A DNA stretch of 44,558 nt from Blakeslea trispora. Lineage: Eukaryota; Mucoromycota; Mucoromycetes; Mucorales; Choanephoraceae. The position numbers and the translations under genes are program-made. The notes under the pieces are model-generated. The model had not been told where the DNA came from and made no database searches. It saw only the letters and a program-made list of their open reading frames with translations. Shown here in pieces: positions 1-10,735 of this stretch. Location of the stretch: positions 1-44,558 of the forward strand of contig JAIWNE010000177.1 in assembly GCA_025331445.1 (NCBI GenBank), given 5' to 3'. How positions within the stretch are numbered: the first letter of the stretch is position 1; every line of letters starts with the position of its first letter.

Positions 1-608
1 CCAGGAGATCCGAGACAAGCGACGTGAATACTGTACAAAGATCAACGAAGAGCAACAAGTATGGTATTTGCAGAATTGCATTTTTGTCGATGAAACTGGG
101 TTCAACTTGTATATCAACCGTACCCAAGCCAGAACAAAGCGTGGTGCTCCTGCAAGAATAAAGGTGGACACTTCTTCAAAAGAACGAAACCTCACTGTCT
201 TTGCCGCAATGAGCCACGCTGGTTTAGAGATCTCAGCTTGCCATTGTAATCGAGGTACAACCAGGTCATAGCAGTTCGAGGATTTCATCAACGTCTTAAT
301 CAGGCACATGAATCAACGAGGTTTAAATGGATATTATGTAATCTTTGACTATGCTCCTATTCATAGCATAAGCGCTATGAATAAGCTGACTGATTCAAGA
401 TACCATCCTCTAAAACTTCCACCATGTTCTCCTTTCTTGAACCCCATTGAAGCACAACGTCAAGAAGCACCAATTGCGGCATCATGATGAGCTGCTTCAG
501 AGAATTAGAGAATCCGCTTCTCTAATTACATCTGATGACTGTAAAGGATGGATTAGACATTCCCTTACTTTTTTTGCCAGATGTATCCGTGAAGAAGAAA
601 TGCTGTAA
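1..608 (+). pseudogene. IS630/Tc1-type transposase remnant (C-terminal DDE part)
   Basis: The frame is open from the left edge, so the 5' part lies outside the window. It reads a DDE nuclease core: VDETGF (first Asp), then after an in-frame TAG at 269-271 a block with FDYAPIH (second Asp) and PCSPFLNPIE (Glu, 34 residues after the second Asp). Just after the Glu the frame jumps by one with a few codons lost. The C-terminus continues as DDCKGWIRHSLTFFARC and stops at 606-608. That tail matches the end of the IS630-type transposase at 33757-35276 (DCEGWIRHATTFFDKC), so the two are relatives. The nonsense codon and the deletion at the catalytic Glu make it inactive. The Asn usual in the DNxPxH motif is Tyr here. 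Confidence 0.85.
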
Positions 609-914
609 ATAAATTTGATTATAAAAAGAAGTTGCTTTTGTTGCATTTGACTACTATCTTGATTTTATTGATTGAAGGATTATAATACACCATAACGAAA
701 TTAACGATACCTAAAAACGAAATCTATGGTGCACATTTCCGAAATCTATTTGGCCAAAAAACGAACTCATTGTGCGCAGTCTCCGAAATCAATTTGGCCA
801 AAAAACAAATTTTTGGGCCAATTTCCGAATTCTAAGTTAAAAACCAGTAATAAAATTTTTGATCCCCAATTCCCTTCCCTTTATATCTTTCTAAGCCGCG
901 CATCGTGAATAACT
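609..914. other. non-coding spacer with short repeated motifs
   Basis: No credible gene. Around 739-800 a motif of the form CCGAAATCnATTTGGCCAAAAAA occurs twice in tandem, with a degenerate third copy to about 833. A TATA-like CTTTATATCTTT lies at about 879-890, just upstream of the ORF at 915. This stretch includes the dispersed repeat listed separately. Confidence 0.4.
849..890 (+). repeat. dispersed 42-bp repeat, copy 1
   Basis: Nearly identical to 9962-10003 (one clear mismatch, GATCCCC against GATCCAC). Both contain a TATA-like CTTTATATCTTT. Copy 1 sits just upstream of an ORF and copy 2 lies beside tyrosine-recombinase remnants. It may be the promoter or terminal part of a tyrosine-recombinase element; this is inference. 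Confidence 0.55.
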
Positions 915-1256
915 ATGAATTATATGCAAAACAGTGATAATGTGGAACAAACTGAAACACTTCCCGAGCAAACATTCACAAGAGAACAAGTCGATGCAAT
1001 CCTTCGAGAATTTCAACAACGAAAGGAACAGCTAGAAAGGGAAGAAAACTGGAGAGGTACAAACCTACCAAAAGAGATCACAGATGATTTGGACAACACT
1101 CCATTCCATGAAGTATTACAGACTCTCAAATTTTTCAAGAGAAACGTCAAAAAATACAACAACGAGGAATGGATTAAACCGGAATCCATCAACCCAAACT
1201 TCACTAAACAACTCAAAGACTGGAAGATTGATGCCTTACAAGTTGTGAAATATTGA
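915..1256 (+). CDS. hypothetical 113-aa protein, possibly ORF1 of a tyrosine-recombinase element
   Basis: I do not recognise this protein. It is hydrophilic and charged, with a predicted helical stretch rich in Glu, Gln and Arg (residues about 20-48), no membrane segment and no clear metal-binding motif. An ATG follows a TATA-like box by about 25-35 bases, and the ORF ends at TGA 1254-1256. The upstream sequence is shared with the region beside the recombinase remnants near 10 kb, so this may be the first ORF (Gag-like) of a DIRS- or Crypton-like element cut off by chromovirus A. It could equally be a chance or truncated ORF. The roughly 220 bases between it and the LTR hold nothing I recognise. 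Confidence 0.35.
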   Translation: MNYMQNSDNVEQTETLPEQTFTREQVDAILREFQQRKEQLEREENWRGTNLPKEITDDLDNTPFHEVLQTLKFFKRNVKKYNNEEWIKPESINPNFTKQLKDWKIDALQVVKY

Positions 1257-1477
1257 TAGATAGAAAGAAGAGATCAAAGGATAAATACTTTGAAACGGGT
1301 TATACGATTTATTTAGGAGTAAAAAGTGAGAGAGAGTTCTATCTATTCTGATTTTTACAAGAGTATTTATATGAGTGGATTGAATAATGGTTTATCCTTG
1401 ATTTCAATCTGAGAAAGATCTTGTAACTGCTTCTTTAAGATTCACTTGCTGCATAAGTAAAATGTCAGTTATTGTTG

Positions 1478-1881
1478 TGTGGTGATCTGAGCACATTTAA
1501 GTCTCAACATTGACAATAAGGTTACATTTGATATCCAAATAAGTCAGAAATATTATAACATCATAAAATATAAATCCTTACTAAATCCAGAATGAATGAA
1601 GTCAATAACATTCACTTTAAATCATATCAAAAAGAAAGTATCACATCATTCTATAATCTAGCACTCGGAATAAGGAATGATGAAATACATTATCTCATAA
1701 AAAGTACACTAAATAAGTACGATCAGATAATCTGTAATGACATAAATCCTCAAGTAGAAAGCATATAAATAGTTGTTGTTAGAATCATCTTTGATCGAAT
1801 AAATTCATAGTAAACAGTCTCACTGTATTTCTATCTGTCCCTTCTTCACATTTTATCTATTTCTATACCTTAAAAACATCA
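1478..1881 (+). repeat. 5' LTR of chromovirus A
   Basis: 404 bp, TG...CA. It is nearly identical to 6733-7153 except that the 3' copy has about 17 extra bases near its TATA-proximal part. It contains the promoter-like GCATATAAATAG at about 1760 and ends directly before the gag leader. Confidence 0.9.
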
Positions 1882-1910
1882 CTTTTTCTACAGTGAATTC
1901 TACACCTACT

Positions 1911-3321
1911 ATGTCTGCTAACAACAACCCTGCTGCCCCCTCTATTTCTCTTGAGTCTGAAGATAAGTTTATGCAAGATGTATCTCCTGAACAAGGATTT
2001 GAAGATGTTTCAATCAACACTAATGACTCTCAAGCAAGTGAGAACCTGAACAAGACTGCTGAAGAAAACTTGGCTAATCTTAAGACTGACTTTAAGATCA
2101 AGTATGGTCACTACCTTGCTTGTCAGAAGACTCACCCTTATGCCGAAAACACTGCGCGAGCCTATGAAATTTACAAGCAAGCTGAAAAGGCTTACACTGA
2201 AGCCAAGGATGCCTATGCCGTGTTTTGTTTGTTAGTAATTTATCTGTTAAGTCAAGAGATTAAACAAGATTAAAGAGAAGGTTTTATTCAGTGCAAGGAT
2301 GGGATGTCAATATAAATTATGTTTGGTAACACAGAACAAGATCTGTATTTGATTTAGTAATATATCGAATATTATATGATGTATTTTCAATACGATACAT
2401 CAGTTAGATGCCCCTCCGGTCATGCAAGATGTCAAGAAAAGTACTCTCGTCCCTTCTTTTTTGCCTTTCTTGCAGTTGAGAACAGATCTGGAGGTGTACA
2501 AGAAGAACGCAGAAATATTTGACTCTGTCTACGATTTCTGCACTCAATTTGAAACAGTCCTAGAGGCTCATTCTCTGAGTCTCGATGACAACTGGGAACG
2601 TCTTTTGCCTCTCTCATTGAACAAGGAAGAAAAATCGTGGTTTGAAGAGAAATTGCGCAACAAGATGCTTAACTGGAATGATGCCAAGTCTATGATCTTA
2701 GATCATTACGATACACCCTATCGCAAGTTTCTTCTGATGGTCAAGGTTTGGTCTTTAAAATAATCTTCTGGTGAAACTGCTCGCGCTTTTGCTGCAAAAT
2801 TTCAAAAGTTGCGTAGACAAGCTGGTCTTCCTGACGGTTTACATTTGGTGTTGAGTTTCTGGTGTGCCCCTAGGGAACCTGTCCGTCGTGTCGCTTCTGT
2901 TGCTGTGTCTTCACAATACAGAACAAAGCTTCCAACCAAGCTGGAAGATATGATTGGTCTTGTTGTAGCTGCAACGAATGATGTGGATCTCTTCTCTTCC
3001 TCTGTTTGGAATACTGGCTCTTCTTCTGGTCCTCATAAGGCACAACATGAGCGTTTGAGAAAGCGTAGTGTCCAACATTCTGCTGGTAAAGATTCTTATG
3101 AGTCTGGCAAGGTCTCGTCCCACAATAAGAAGCCCTACGCATATTGTAATAAGCCATGGTTTCATGGTCACAAGTGTGATGAGTTTCGTGAGGCGAAGAA
3201 ACAAAAGGTCTCTCGTATGGCTATCCGTAGTGGTGTTAATTCACGTGAAGTTGACTCTGCTACAAGTGAGGATGGTAATGGTGATGACGAAATCACGTTA
3301 GCTCAGTTAGCTCTTGACTAA
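1911..3321 (+). pseudogene. gag: gag of chromovirus A (broken)
   Basis: Structural Gag protein, which would assemble the retrotransposon particle. The start is set at ATG 1911 (MSANNNPAAPS): the other chromoviruses here also begin MS followed by Asn-rich sequence a few bases past the LTR. An acidic N-terminus is followed by the retrotransposon Gag helical domain (about 2430-2900) and a zinc knuckle near 3140-3178. In the pattern CX2CX7HXC the first Cys is Tyr (YAYCNKPWFHGHKC), so the knuckle is damaged. Breaks are a solo LTR at 2236-2402 and an in-frame TAA at 2761-2763, where CAA is the likely ancestor. Removing the solo LTR plus one 5-bp target copy puts the two halves in the same frame. 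Confidence 0.85.
2236..2402 (-). repeat. solo LTR of family B inside gag A
   Basis: 167 bp, related to the LTRs of chromovirus B at 14289-14450 and 19888-20049, in the same orientation (TGATGTATCG... on the minus strand). It is flanked by a perfect 5-bp duplication GTTAG (2231-2235 and 2403-2407). It is more diverged from the two B LTRs than they are from each other, so it came from an older or different B insertion that has since collapsed by LTR-LTR recombination. Confidence 0.92.
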
Positions 3322-6300
3322 CGAAATCTTTGCTGGACACTGGTGCCCTCTTTTCCTCCGTGGATAAGAAGTTTTGTTTGGAGAACAACATAGAAATCAG
3401 TTATATCAATCATATAAATAAAAAACTGATTGACAAGAAAAACGTGTATGACTATTTTATAAGATTAGCTGATGGTAATTCTTATGTTAAGAGAATCGGA
3501 ACATGTATTTTGAGCGTTAGTTGTAAAAATAAAACTATGAGACGACAATTTGAAGTAATGAATCTGTCCAACAGTAACGAGTTTGACTTGAGTATTGGTA
3601 CGGATTACATGCATTTATTGGGAATTGGAATCTACGGATTACCTTTAAAGCATGATGACCAGGATTCTAGTAAAGAAGTACTTGAAGCTGATAGACGCTA
3701 CAATAACAAGAGTGAACTTCTCGAATCTCTTTCGGAAGAATTAGAAAAGAATGAAGATAATCCTGCTTGTGATGCTGATCAATACAAGTCAGCAATGGAA
3801 TTCATTCAGCCATTTATCGATGAAAATCAGTCAATTCCAAAGGGCTCTTTTTGTACAATTCCGGAAAGTGTAGTTCATCTCGACACTCCTCCAAATGAAA
3901 TTGGTTATAAAGCTCCTTATCCTGTACCTCTAAAAATGATGGAGGTGGTAAATAATCAAGTGAAGGAATGGTTTGATAATGGTATTATTGAAAAGGCTCC
4001 TGCAAACACTGCATGGAATACACCATTAACTGTAGTGAAGAAAACTGACGGTAAAGGTGAAATAACTGGCTATCGTGTCTGCCATGATCCTCGTCACATA
4101 AATAGTCTATTAAAGTCTGTTGATCGTATGCCTTTGCCAGTAATTGGGGAACTCTTTGAAGATCTTCAAGGTGCTAAAGTATACTCTACTTTGGATCTTA
4201 AATCTGCTTTCAACTCACTTAGGCTCAATCCCGCAGATGCACATAAATTAAGCTTTACATGACGCGGAGCACAGTATAAGCCAATCGGCACTATACTTAG
4301 CATTAAACATGTAAGTTCATAATTTCAAAGAACAAAGAGTTTTGCATTGACCAATATGCCCTTCGTAAGATACTTCGTTGATGATATTGTGTGTGCAAGT
4401 AAAACAATTGAAGAACATAAAGAACATCTAAAACAAGTGATTCAAAGATTAACTGAAGTAAACCTGAAGCTGAATCTTAAGAAATGTCATTTCTTCCAGT
4501 TGGAAATCTATTTACTTGGCTTTCATATTTCACCTTAAGGTATCAGTATGGATCGTCGTAAACTTGCCAATGTTCTTGAATTCCCTAGACCTAAAACAGG
4601 AAAAGACATAATGCGCTACTGTGGTCTAATTAACTATTTCCGCAATTTGATTCCTCATGTTGCTACTATGAAGGCTCCTTTGGATTTACTTCACAATGAG
4701 AAATTGTTGGATAAAATATGGAATGATAAACATCAACTGGCTTTTGATAACCTTAAAAAAGCACTAATAAGCGATATTGTATTATCCTATCCTGACATGA
4801 ATGCTCCTTTCTGTATAGCTTGTGATGCATCTAACACTGGCATAGGTGCAGTATTGTACCAAAAGGTTGATAGTAAAACAAAATATATATCCTTTATTGC
4901 TAAAAGCATGTCGAAAAATGAACGCAATTATTCAACTAATAAAAGAGAACTACTTGCACTGGTCTTTTCGCTGAAGTGTTTCCACAAGTATATCTATGGA
5001 TCCCGATTCACGTTATTTACGGATCATCAATCATTAACCTCTCTGCACACTCAACGTATTGCAAACCCAATGATGATATCCTGGTTAGACATTATTCTCC
5101 AGTATGACTTTAGAATCGTTCATTTGCCTGGCATCTCGAATGTCTTACCTGATGTTCTGTCCAGACTCTATGAGAACATTTCTTCACCGTCAAATGAACT
5201 GGGTGGGCATAAGCTGGTCATGCGTAACAGTGCTGCTAGTAAAGAAATCTTACCCGATGAGAGTAGTGGTGAATACTTTACACCTGCTACTCAGGAAGAA
5301 CGTAAAAATCTCCTGATTCAAGCGCATAATAAAGGGCACTTTGGCAGTGAAGCTCTAGTAAATGCATTGAAAGGTAAAGAATACTTCTGGAGTAAACTAA
5401 AGAATGAAGCAATTGACTTAGTAAAGGCCTGCATACAATGTCAGTGTCATAATATAACACAAAAGGGGTATAATCCATTAAGACCTGTACTAGCTACTTT
5501 ACCTGGTGACAGTTGGGATATTGATCTAGCCGGTCCATTTACTACCTCTACTCGTGGTAATGAGTATCTGTTGGTTATGATTGACATAGCGAGTAAGTTC
5601 TATTTCTTAAGAGCTATTCCAGATAAGTCAGCTGCAACAGTTGCTATCGAGATATTAAATGTCATTTGCACCTTTGGTCCTATGCGTAAACTTCAGAGCG
5701 ATCATGGCACTGAATTTGTAAACTCCTTAATAGCTACGTTGAAAAGCCATATAGGTTTTGAACACGTGTTAATCTCTCAATACCACCCTAGGGGTAATGG
5801 AGCAAGTGAGAGAGCTGTTCAGTCTGCTGTAAAGACTATTAAGAAACAAATAAATGGCAACACAGCTGAATGGGATTGTATGGTTGGTCCAACGCAGTTG
5901 TTCCTAAACAGTAAATACAATATCCGCACGAAAAGCACTCCTTTCTCGTTAATGTTTGGCAGAAGTCCTAATGACTTTGAAGACTTCAGTCAGGAAAAAG
6001 ACAAGCCAACAGAGGAAAAAATAAATAAGGATCTCCAAAATAAAATAAAATTTATGACTGAAATAGTCTACCCCGCAGTGTATACGCAAGTTAAACATGT
6101 CACAGATAAACAAAAAGAAAAATTCGATGCAAAGCATAAAATACAGGACATACCTATAAATGCCACTGTTATGATTCTAGTAACAGACAAGCAAAATAAG
6201 CTTGATCCTCATTATAAAGGATTCTATAAGGTTGTAAATAAAACCATCGGAGGATCATATGTGCTAAAGAATGAAAAAGGATTCATTGAGCCTAGAAACT

Positions 6301-6683
6301 ATCCACCTTCTTTGTTAAAGGTAGTATCCGATGAGATAATTCCTGAAGAAGAGAAATATTATGAAGTGGAAGCCATAATAGGACATAAAAGGGATGATGA
6401 TAATCAATACCTCTACAGATGTAGATGGTTAAATTATGATGAATCAGAAGACAGTTGGGAACCTGCTAGTAACTTCACAGATCCGAAATTTACAACGGAA
6501 TACTGGAGAAGAATTGGTGAAATTCCTGAAAGCATTAAGGCTACTAATAAAGCTAAAAATAAGCTGATAAAAGAATTGACAGATCAAAAAACACAAGTAA
6601 GTCACACTTCAGGTAATAAGAAAAGATCATCAAGAAATAACTCAGATCAAATAAGCTCTAGAAATAAAAAGAGAAAATTGTAA
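3318..6683 (+). pseudogene. pol: pol of chromovirus A: protease-RT-RNase H-integrase-chromodomain
   Basis: The protease motif LLDTGALFSSV is followed by RT (VYSTLDLKSAF; YFVDD at about 4365-4380), RNase H (IACDASNTGIGAVL; LFTDHQSLTSL), integrase with an HHCC finger (HNKGHFG ... CIQCQCH) and catalytic DIDLAGP, SDHGTEF and GASERAV, then a C-terminal chromodomain (YYEVEAIIGHKR ... DSWEPASNF) that would steer integration to modified histones. Pol lies in a -1 frame relative to gag. Three in-frame stops interrupt RT: TGA 4260-4262 (Trp expected), TAA 4320-4322 (Gln expected) and TAA 4536-4538. From 4548 to 6683 the frame is open for 711 codons. The tail is basic (SSRNKKRKL). Confidence 0.92.
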
Positions 6684-6732
6684 GATCTGCGGATAAGCTT
6701 GACGGCATCTGACAAAGCCTGGGTGGGGATAA

Positions 6733-7153
6733 TGTGGTGATCTGAGCACATTTAAGTCTCAACACTGACAATAAGGTTACATTTGATATCCAAATAAGTC
6801 AGAAATATTATAACATCATAAAATATAAATCCTTACTAAATCCAGAATGAATGAAGTCAATAACATTCACTTTAAATCATATCAAAAAGAAAGTATCACA
6901 TCATTCTATAATCTAGCACTCGGAATAAGGAATGATGAAATACATTATCTCATAAAAAGTACACTAAATAAAAACGATCAAATAATCTGTAATGACATAA
7001 ATCCTCAAGTAGAAAGCATATAAATAGTTGTTGTTAGAATACTCTAAAATCTGTAATCATCTTCGATCGAATAAATTCATAGTAAACAGTCTCACTGTAT
7101 TTCTATCTGTCCCTTCTTCAAATTTTATATATTTCTCTATTTCAAAAACATCA
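6733..7153 (+). repeat. 3' LTR of chromovirus A
   Basis: 421 bp, close copy of 1478-1881. It follows the polypurine tract GGGTGGGGATAA and ends at CATCA, where recombinase coding sequence begins. Confidence 0.9.
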
Positions 7154-7238
7154 CAGGCCGTCGCATTTGGATCGAATCCCCTTTGATTCCATCGCTGTAC
7201 AGGATAACCAAACTCTGACCTTTGATGTCTTCAGTCCG

Positions 7239-7831
7239 TGTTGTGAACATTTAGAATCTATATACTGATTACGAAATAAATGATACAAAGTATTATTATA
7301 CATACTATATCTGGACATAGAGTCTAGATTAGAACTAGAGTAACCGTAACAGATCAATGTCTACTTCATCTATCTATCCTTTAGAGATTGATTCTAATAT
7401 GATGCCAACTTGAGAGACAGATTGAATCATATATCAAATAGACCAATTGGCTCTTGGGACTCAGGCCTTATCGATGTGGATAAACTATTGATATCAGCTA
7501 TACCCGAATCAGAATTGATGTGACAATGAAAATGACAAGATGGTGCTAAAGAATTTATTAAAACAATTTTTTCTATCTTACCATCTCAGATCAGCTATGA
7601 CCTGAGAGCTGAGTAGACTGAATATCTGAGACATGGTCAATGATATAGTGTTCCGTATCCTCAATATTAAAATAGATTTCCTGATCATCTCTAGATGATA
7701 GAATCAGTTTATCCGACCAAAAAGATATAAATACCTAAATAATTCATAGCTATAAACGACATCTGATCTTTCTTTAATAAACCATACGAGTTTTAAAGGA
7801 TTTCTTTGTTTCTTCCATTACCTTCACAACA
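7239..7831 (+). repeat. solo LTR K in the recombinase gene
   Basis: 593 bp with perfect 9-bp terminal inverted repeats TGTTGTGAA / TTCACAACA and a 5-bp target duplication GTCCG (7234-7238 and 7832-7836). A TATA-like GATATAAATACC at about 7726 and TTTAATAAACC downstream suggest plus orientation. It resembles none of the other LTRs here by eye. Confidence 0.9.
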
Positions 7832-7889
7832 GTCCGAAAGAAAAACGGGGTCATCGTCGAATCATTAAGTCCTTCTCTGTCAAGGCGCA

Positions 7890-8300
7890 TGTTATAATCC
7901 AATAAATCACAATAAAATAAATCCAAGGAATTAACCAGACTAAAGATAATGTTTTATTTACTTCAAAATTGATGTGCTATTTATACTTTTCATGAAGATG
8001 ATATTTCAACTGAGATTGTAAAACTTTTCTAGAGGCTTGTAGATGATTATGATAATAACAACGAATCGGATGAGAGATGAATGATGACAGTCTTGTAAAA
8101 AAGAATTACTAAAATAGAATGATTGGCCATCTGTACCTTAAACCCAGTAACTGGTAAATTATTGTCAAGATGTCAGTCCTGACCTTGAATGAAGGTTTAT
8201 CCGAATTGAATGTCAAATGAAACAAGCTGAAGTCGATTTAGAGAATGGTTGTGGATTCATAAATGGTTAAATAACTAATCCGTCCTGTATGAATGCAACA
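7890..8300 (-). repeat. solo LTR J in the recombinase gene
   Basis: 411 bp, TGTTAT...GCAACA on the plus strand, flanked by GCGCA (7885-7889 and 8301-8305). The promoter-like AAAGTATAAATAGCAC reads on the minus strand, so the LTR is inverted relative to the gene. Confidence 0.9.
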
Positions 8301-8394
8301 GCGCATACCGATCCTCGATTGTGTCCTATCGCCGCTTACCAAGCTCTGGTTCCTCTTCGCGCAAGACACCATTCCTCCTGTTCGGTTCTATTTG

Positions 8395-9266
8395 TGAATA
8401 CTATATGTCGTATTTGGGCATATACAGAAGCCAGAACGACTTATAATCGGAAATTCAATTAATCATCATCAAAGGTTATTTTGACAGATAATGTCAAAAT
8501 AACAATAAATCAAATAATGTTCACAAATTTGGAAAACTAAAATCATTTCAAATATTATCAGAGGTAATCCTGAAATCAAACATCTAACAAGCATTGGTAA
8601 AAAGCGATGATATGATATATAAAGCGTTCAATGTGCCTAGCTAACACATTAAAAGCATGATCAGATTTATATTCATTGACTTTCTTTTCATCAATACTTG
8701 AAATAGCTATATGACATGATACATGTGATAGCAGGATGGTTGCATAGGCCTTATAATACCAAGGTAGCAGCATCTAACAGAACAAGCAATGATTCTAGAG
8801 ATTTCATTATAAGAAAAGACTAAATCATTACTTGGAGAAAGATAGTTCTAAGACATAATCACAAAGGGCTTGTCTATCGTTATCACCTAATCTAAACTGA
8901 TCTAAACATCCAACGAAACAAGTGAACAATTATGAAACAGTTATGCCTGATATATTGAAACACTAATCAAGATTAAAACATATCTTGTCGAGCATAGTTA
9001 TTATCTCTCCAAGATATAAATCAAGTAAACAATATATCTCCACCTTATTCAAGGCGGGGGATAAAATCTGGCTACAGCCATCTTTCCATTAAGGTGACCA
9101 ATCATCCTAGTAGGAAAATTGCTTATACAGATAAAATTATAACGGAGTGATTAATTGAAACCGAGATAGAAATAATATATAAACTCAACATGGACTTGCA
9201 GTAGAATTAGTTCCCTCTCTTTCTTTTTAATAAAAAAATCTAGTTCCCTCTCATTGAATCTATTTG
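8395..9266. other. 872-bp insertion in the recombinase gene, type unresolved
   Basis: CTATTTG occurs at 8388-8394 and 9260-9266 at the break in the recombinase reading frame. Removing 872 bp, including one copy, restores the frame exactly. The insert holds no credible gene. It includes a TATA-like AATATATAAACTC near 9176 and a direct repeat TAGTTCCCTCTC (9209 and 9241), and looks LTR-like. No placement of a 5-bp duplication gives both TG and CA ends, so it is not called an LTR. Confidence 0.55.
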
Positions 9267-9598
9267 AGATTGCAAAATATCACACTATTTCACCCTCCTC
9301 CCCTCTGGCTACTGGTACCATAGGTGTTTGGTTGAAACACTACCTGCGGTTATCTACTACAGATGTTCAGGTTTCTGTTCGTTCTCTTGCTTCCTCCTTG
9401 GCTCTCCGTGCCGGTATCCCCAAAGAAAATATTGTCACCATGGGTTATTGGTCTGGGTCCCAAGTGTTCGAAAATCACTATCGACGAGAACAGATGAGCC
9501 AGTTCGATATCACCAACTCTCTTTTGTCCGGTTTTACTGGGGATATCGAAGTAGATGATCAATTTTTTGATGCGGTTGAATATATTAACTCTGAATAA

Positions 9599-9875
9599 GC
9601 ACATATTACACAGTCTTACTTTGTATTCTAATTGTCTAAAAGGCAATTTTGAGTGTCGAAACAAGTTCTCTCAGAATTTGTTGAGACCACGAATAGAAAA
9701 TAAGACTGTGTAATAGGCCCTCCTCGCCCACCCTTTTGGCTCGCTAATCAAATCAAAAATTACAATTATACAATTAAAATAGAATTTTATTATTTCGCTG
9801 ACATTAAAATAAAAGAAGATTAAGCACATATTACACAATCTTGTTTTGTATTCTAATTGTCTAAAAGGCAATTTC
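9599..9875 (+). repeat. direct repeat after the recombinase stop, with a hairpin
   Basis: About 51 bp directly after the recombinase TAA (9599-9650, beginning GCACATATTACACAGTCTTA) recurs at 9824-9875, again after a TAA. Between them, TAAGACTGTGTAAT (9701-9714) is the inverse complement of ATTACACAGTCTTA (9607-9620). These look like the 3' termini of two recombinase elements joined in tandem. Confidence 0.6.
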
Positions 9876-9878
9876 CGA

Positions 9879-10135
9879 AATCCACAGGTTGCCGAAGCGA
9901 AGGATGAAGAAGTGGTGGTAAAGGCCTTCTAGCCACGCTTTATTTTCAGATTTAATTATATAATAAAATTTTTGATCCACAATTCCCTTCCCTTTATATC
10001 TTTTAATGCTAGCTTCGTAATACAATCTTTTTGAATCTTTATAGGGTCAGGAATTGAGTTTTTTCTAAAATAAAACTTATACCATGGGCAGGTGACCACC
10101 GCTTCTTCATCCTTCGCTTCGGCAACCTGTGGATT
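9879..10135. repeat. 40-bp inverted repeat with a 177-bp loop
   Basis: 9879-9918 is the inverse complement of 10096-10135 with one mismatch. The loop contains copy 2 of the 42-bp dispersed repeat (9962-10003). The right arm lies just past the stop of the minus-strand recombinase remnant, so a small inverted duplication of its 3' end is likely. This is of interest because DIRS elements carry inverted and internally complementary ends. Confidence 0.65.
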
Positions 10136-10146
10136 GGCAGTCGTTC

Positions 10147-10707
10147 CTATGACAATCCTTGTTGCCTCCGCTTTGGATTCCGAAGTGGTGGTATTGTTTT
10201 CCGTATCATTCGAAAAAATCGCATTTTTATCTTGGTACTTTCATTCAATTGTCCCACAGGCTTGTAGTAATAGTCTTCAAAAATGGAAGTGTTTAAGCTC
10301 CAGTTTGCATGTTTTTTAACTTTGTCGATTCTACTGCCCTTTTCTACAGCTTTTGTGCTGGCTGCGGACCTGATTGAGTGTGGTTTGTAAGCTTCTTCTA
10401 CACCTGCCTTCTTCATCAACTGCTTTACCCAACTTGCTACTGTTGCAGGGCTAGCCGATCCAAGTGTTGCTCCTACCTCTTTATGTAGGTAAGTGAGAAA
10501 AAGACTATGATCTTCCGCTAGATAGTCTCTTAAATGGCTTGATTTTTGGATGAACAATCCTAGTGTAGTCACAGCACATACTTCTCCTAGATCAGAAGTG
10601 AGGAGTCCTAGTTGTATGTGCTTTTGCTGAGCCTCTTTGGGGTGTCTCACTTGCAGGATGGCACCCAATAGTCTTGTTTTATTGTCGTGTTTGGCTTGTC
10701 TGAACAT
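10147..10707 (-). pseudogene. second tyrosine recombinase, C-terminal fragment
   Basis: 186 codons ending at TAG (10147-10149). The C-terminal catalytic part is clear: YKPHSIRSAASTKAVEKG (His-x-x-Arg), HANWSLNTSIFEDYYYKP (Trp and the Tyr nucleophile), preceded by SPATVASWVKQLMKKAG typical of these recombinases. It is a different subfamily from the plus-strand gene at 7154-9598. The N-terminal half, with the first catalytic Arg, is missing: the frame runs into LTR E just upstream, so the first Met is not a real start. The first base of the LTR cannot be fixed, so the exact cut is uncertain. Confidence 0.72.
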
Positions 10708-10735
10708 GAATTCCTTAAGAATTGAAGTCTATATT

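Larger units (their letters stand above)
1478..7153 (+). mobile_element. Ty3/Gypsy chromovirus A, decayed, with both LTRs
   Basis: The order is LTR - gag - protease - RT - RNase H - integrase - chromodomain - LTR. The LTRs start TGTGGTGATCTG and end AAAACATCA. The 3' LTR follows a polypurine tract (GGGTGGGGATAA). The 5-bp flanks do not match (TGTTG left, CAGGC right), so one LTR has probably recombined with another copy elsewhere. The right flank is tyrosine-recombinase coding sequence, the left flank is not. The coding region carries several stops, a gag-pol frame change and a solo LTR of another family, so the element is dead. Confidence 0.9.
7154..9598 (+). pseudogene. tyrosine recombinase (DIRS/Crypton-like), split by three insertions
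   Basis: Coding pieces lie at 7154-7238, 7837-7889, 8306-8394 and 9267-9598. Joined across the insertions they stay in one frame: RIPFDSIAVQDNQ, then SPKEKRGHRRIIKSFSVKAH, then TDPRLCPIAAYQAL, and a C-terminus with SVRSLASSLALRAG (catalytic Arg), GYWSGSQVFENHYRRE (Trp in the His/Trp position, Tyr nucleophile) and stop TAA 9596-9598. This is the tyrosine-recombinase fold used by DIRS and Crypton elements to integrate circular DNA. The N-terminus, with the first catalytic Arg, is cut off at the chromovirus A LTR. No RT was seen next to it, so DIRS versus Crypton cannot be decided. Confidence 0.78.
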
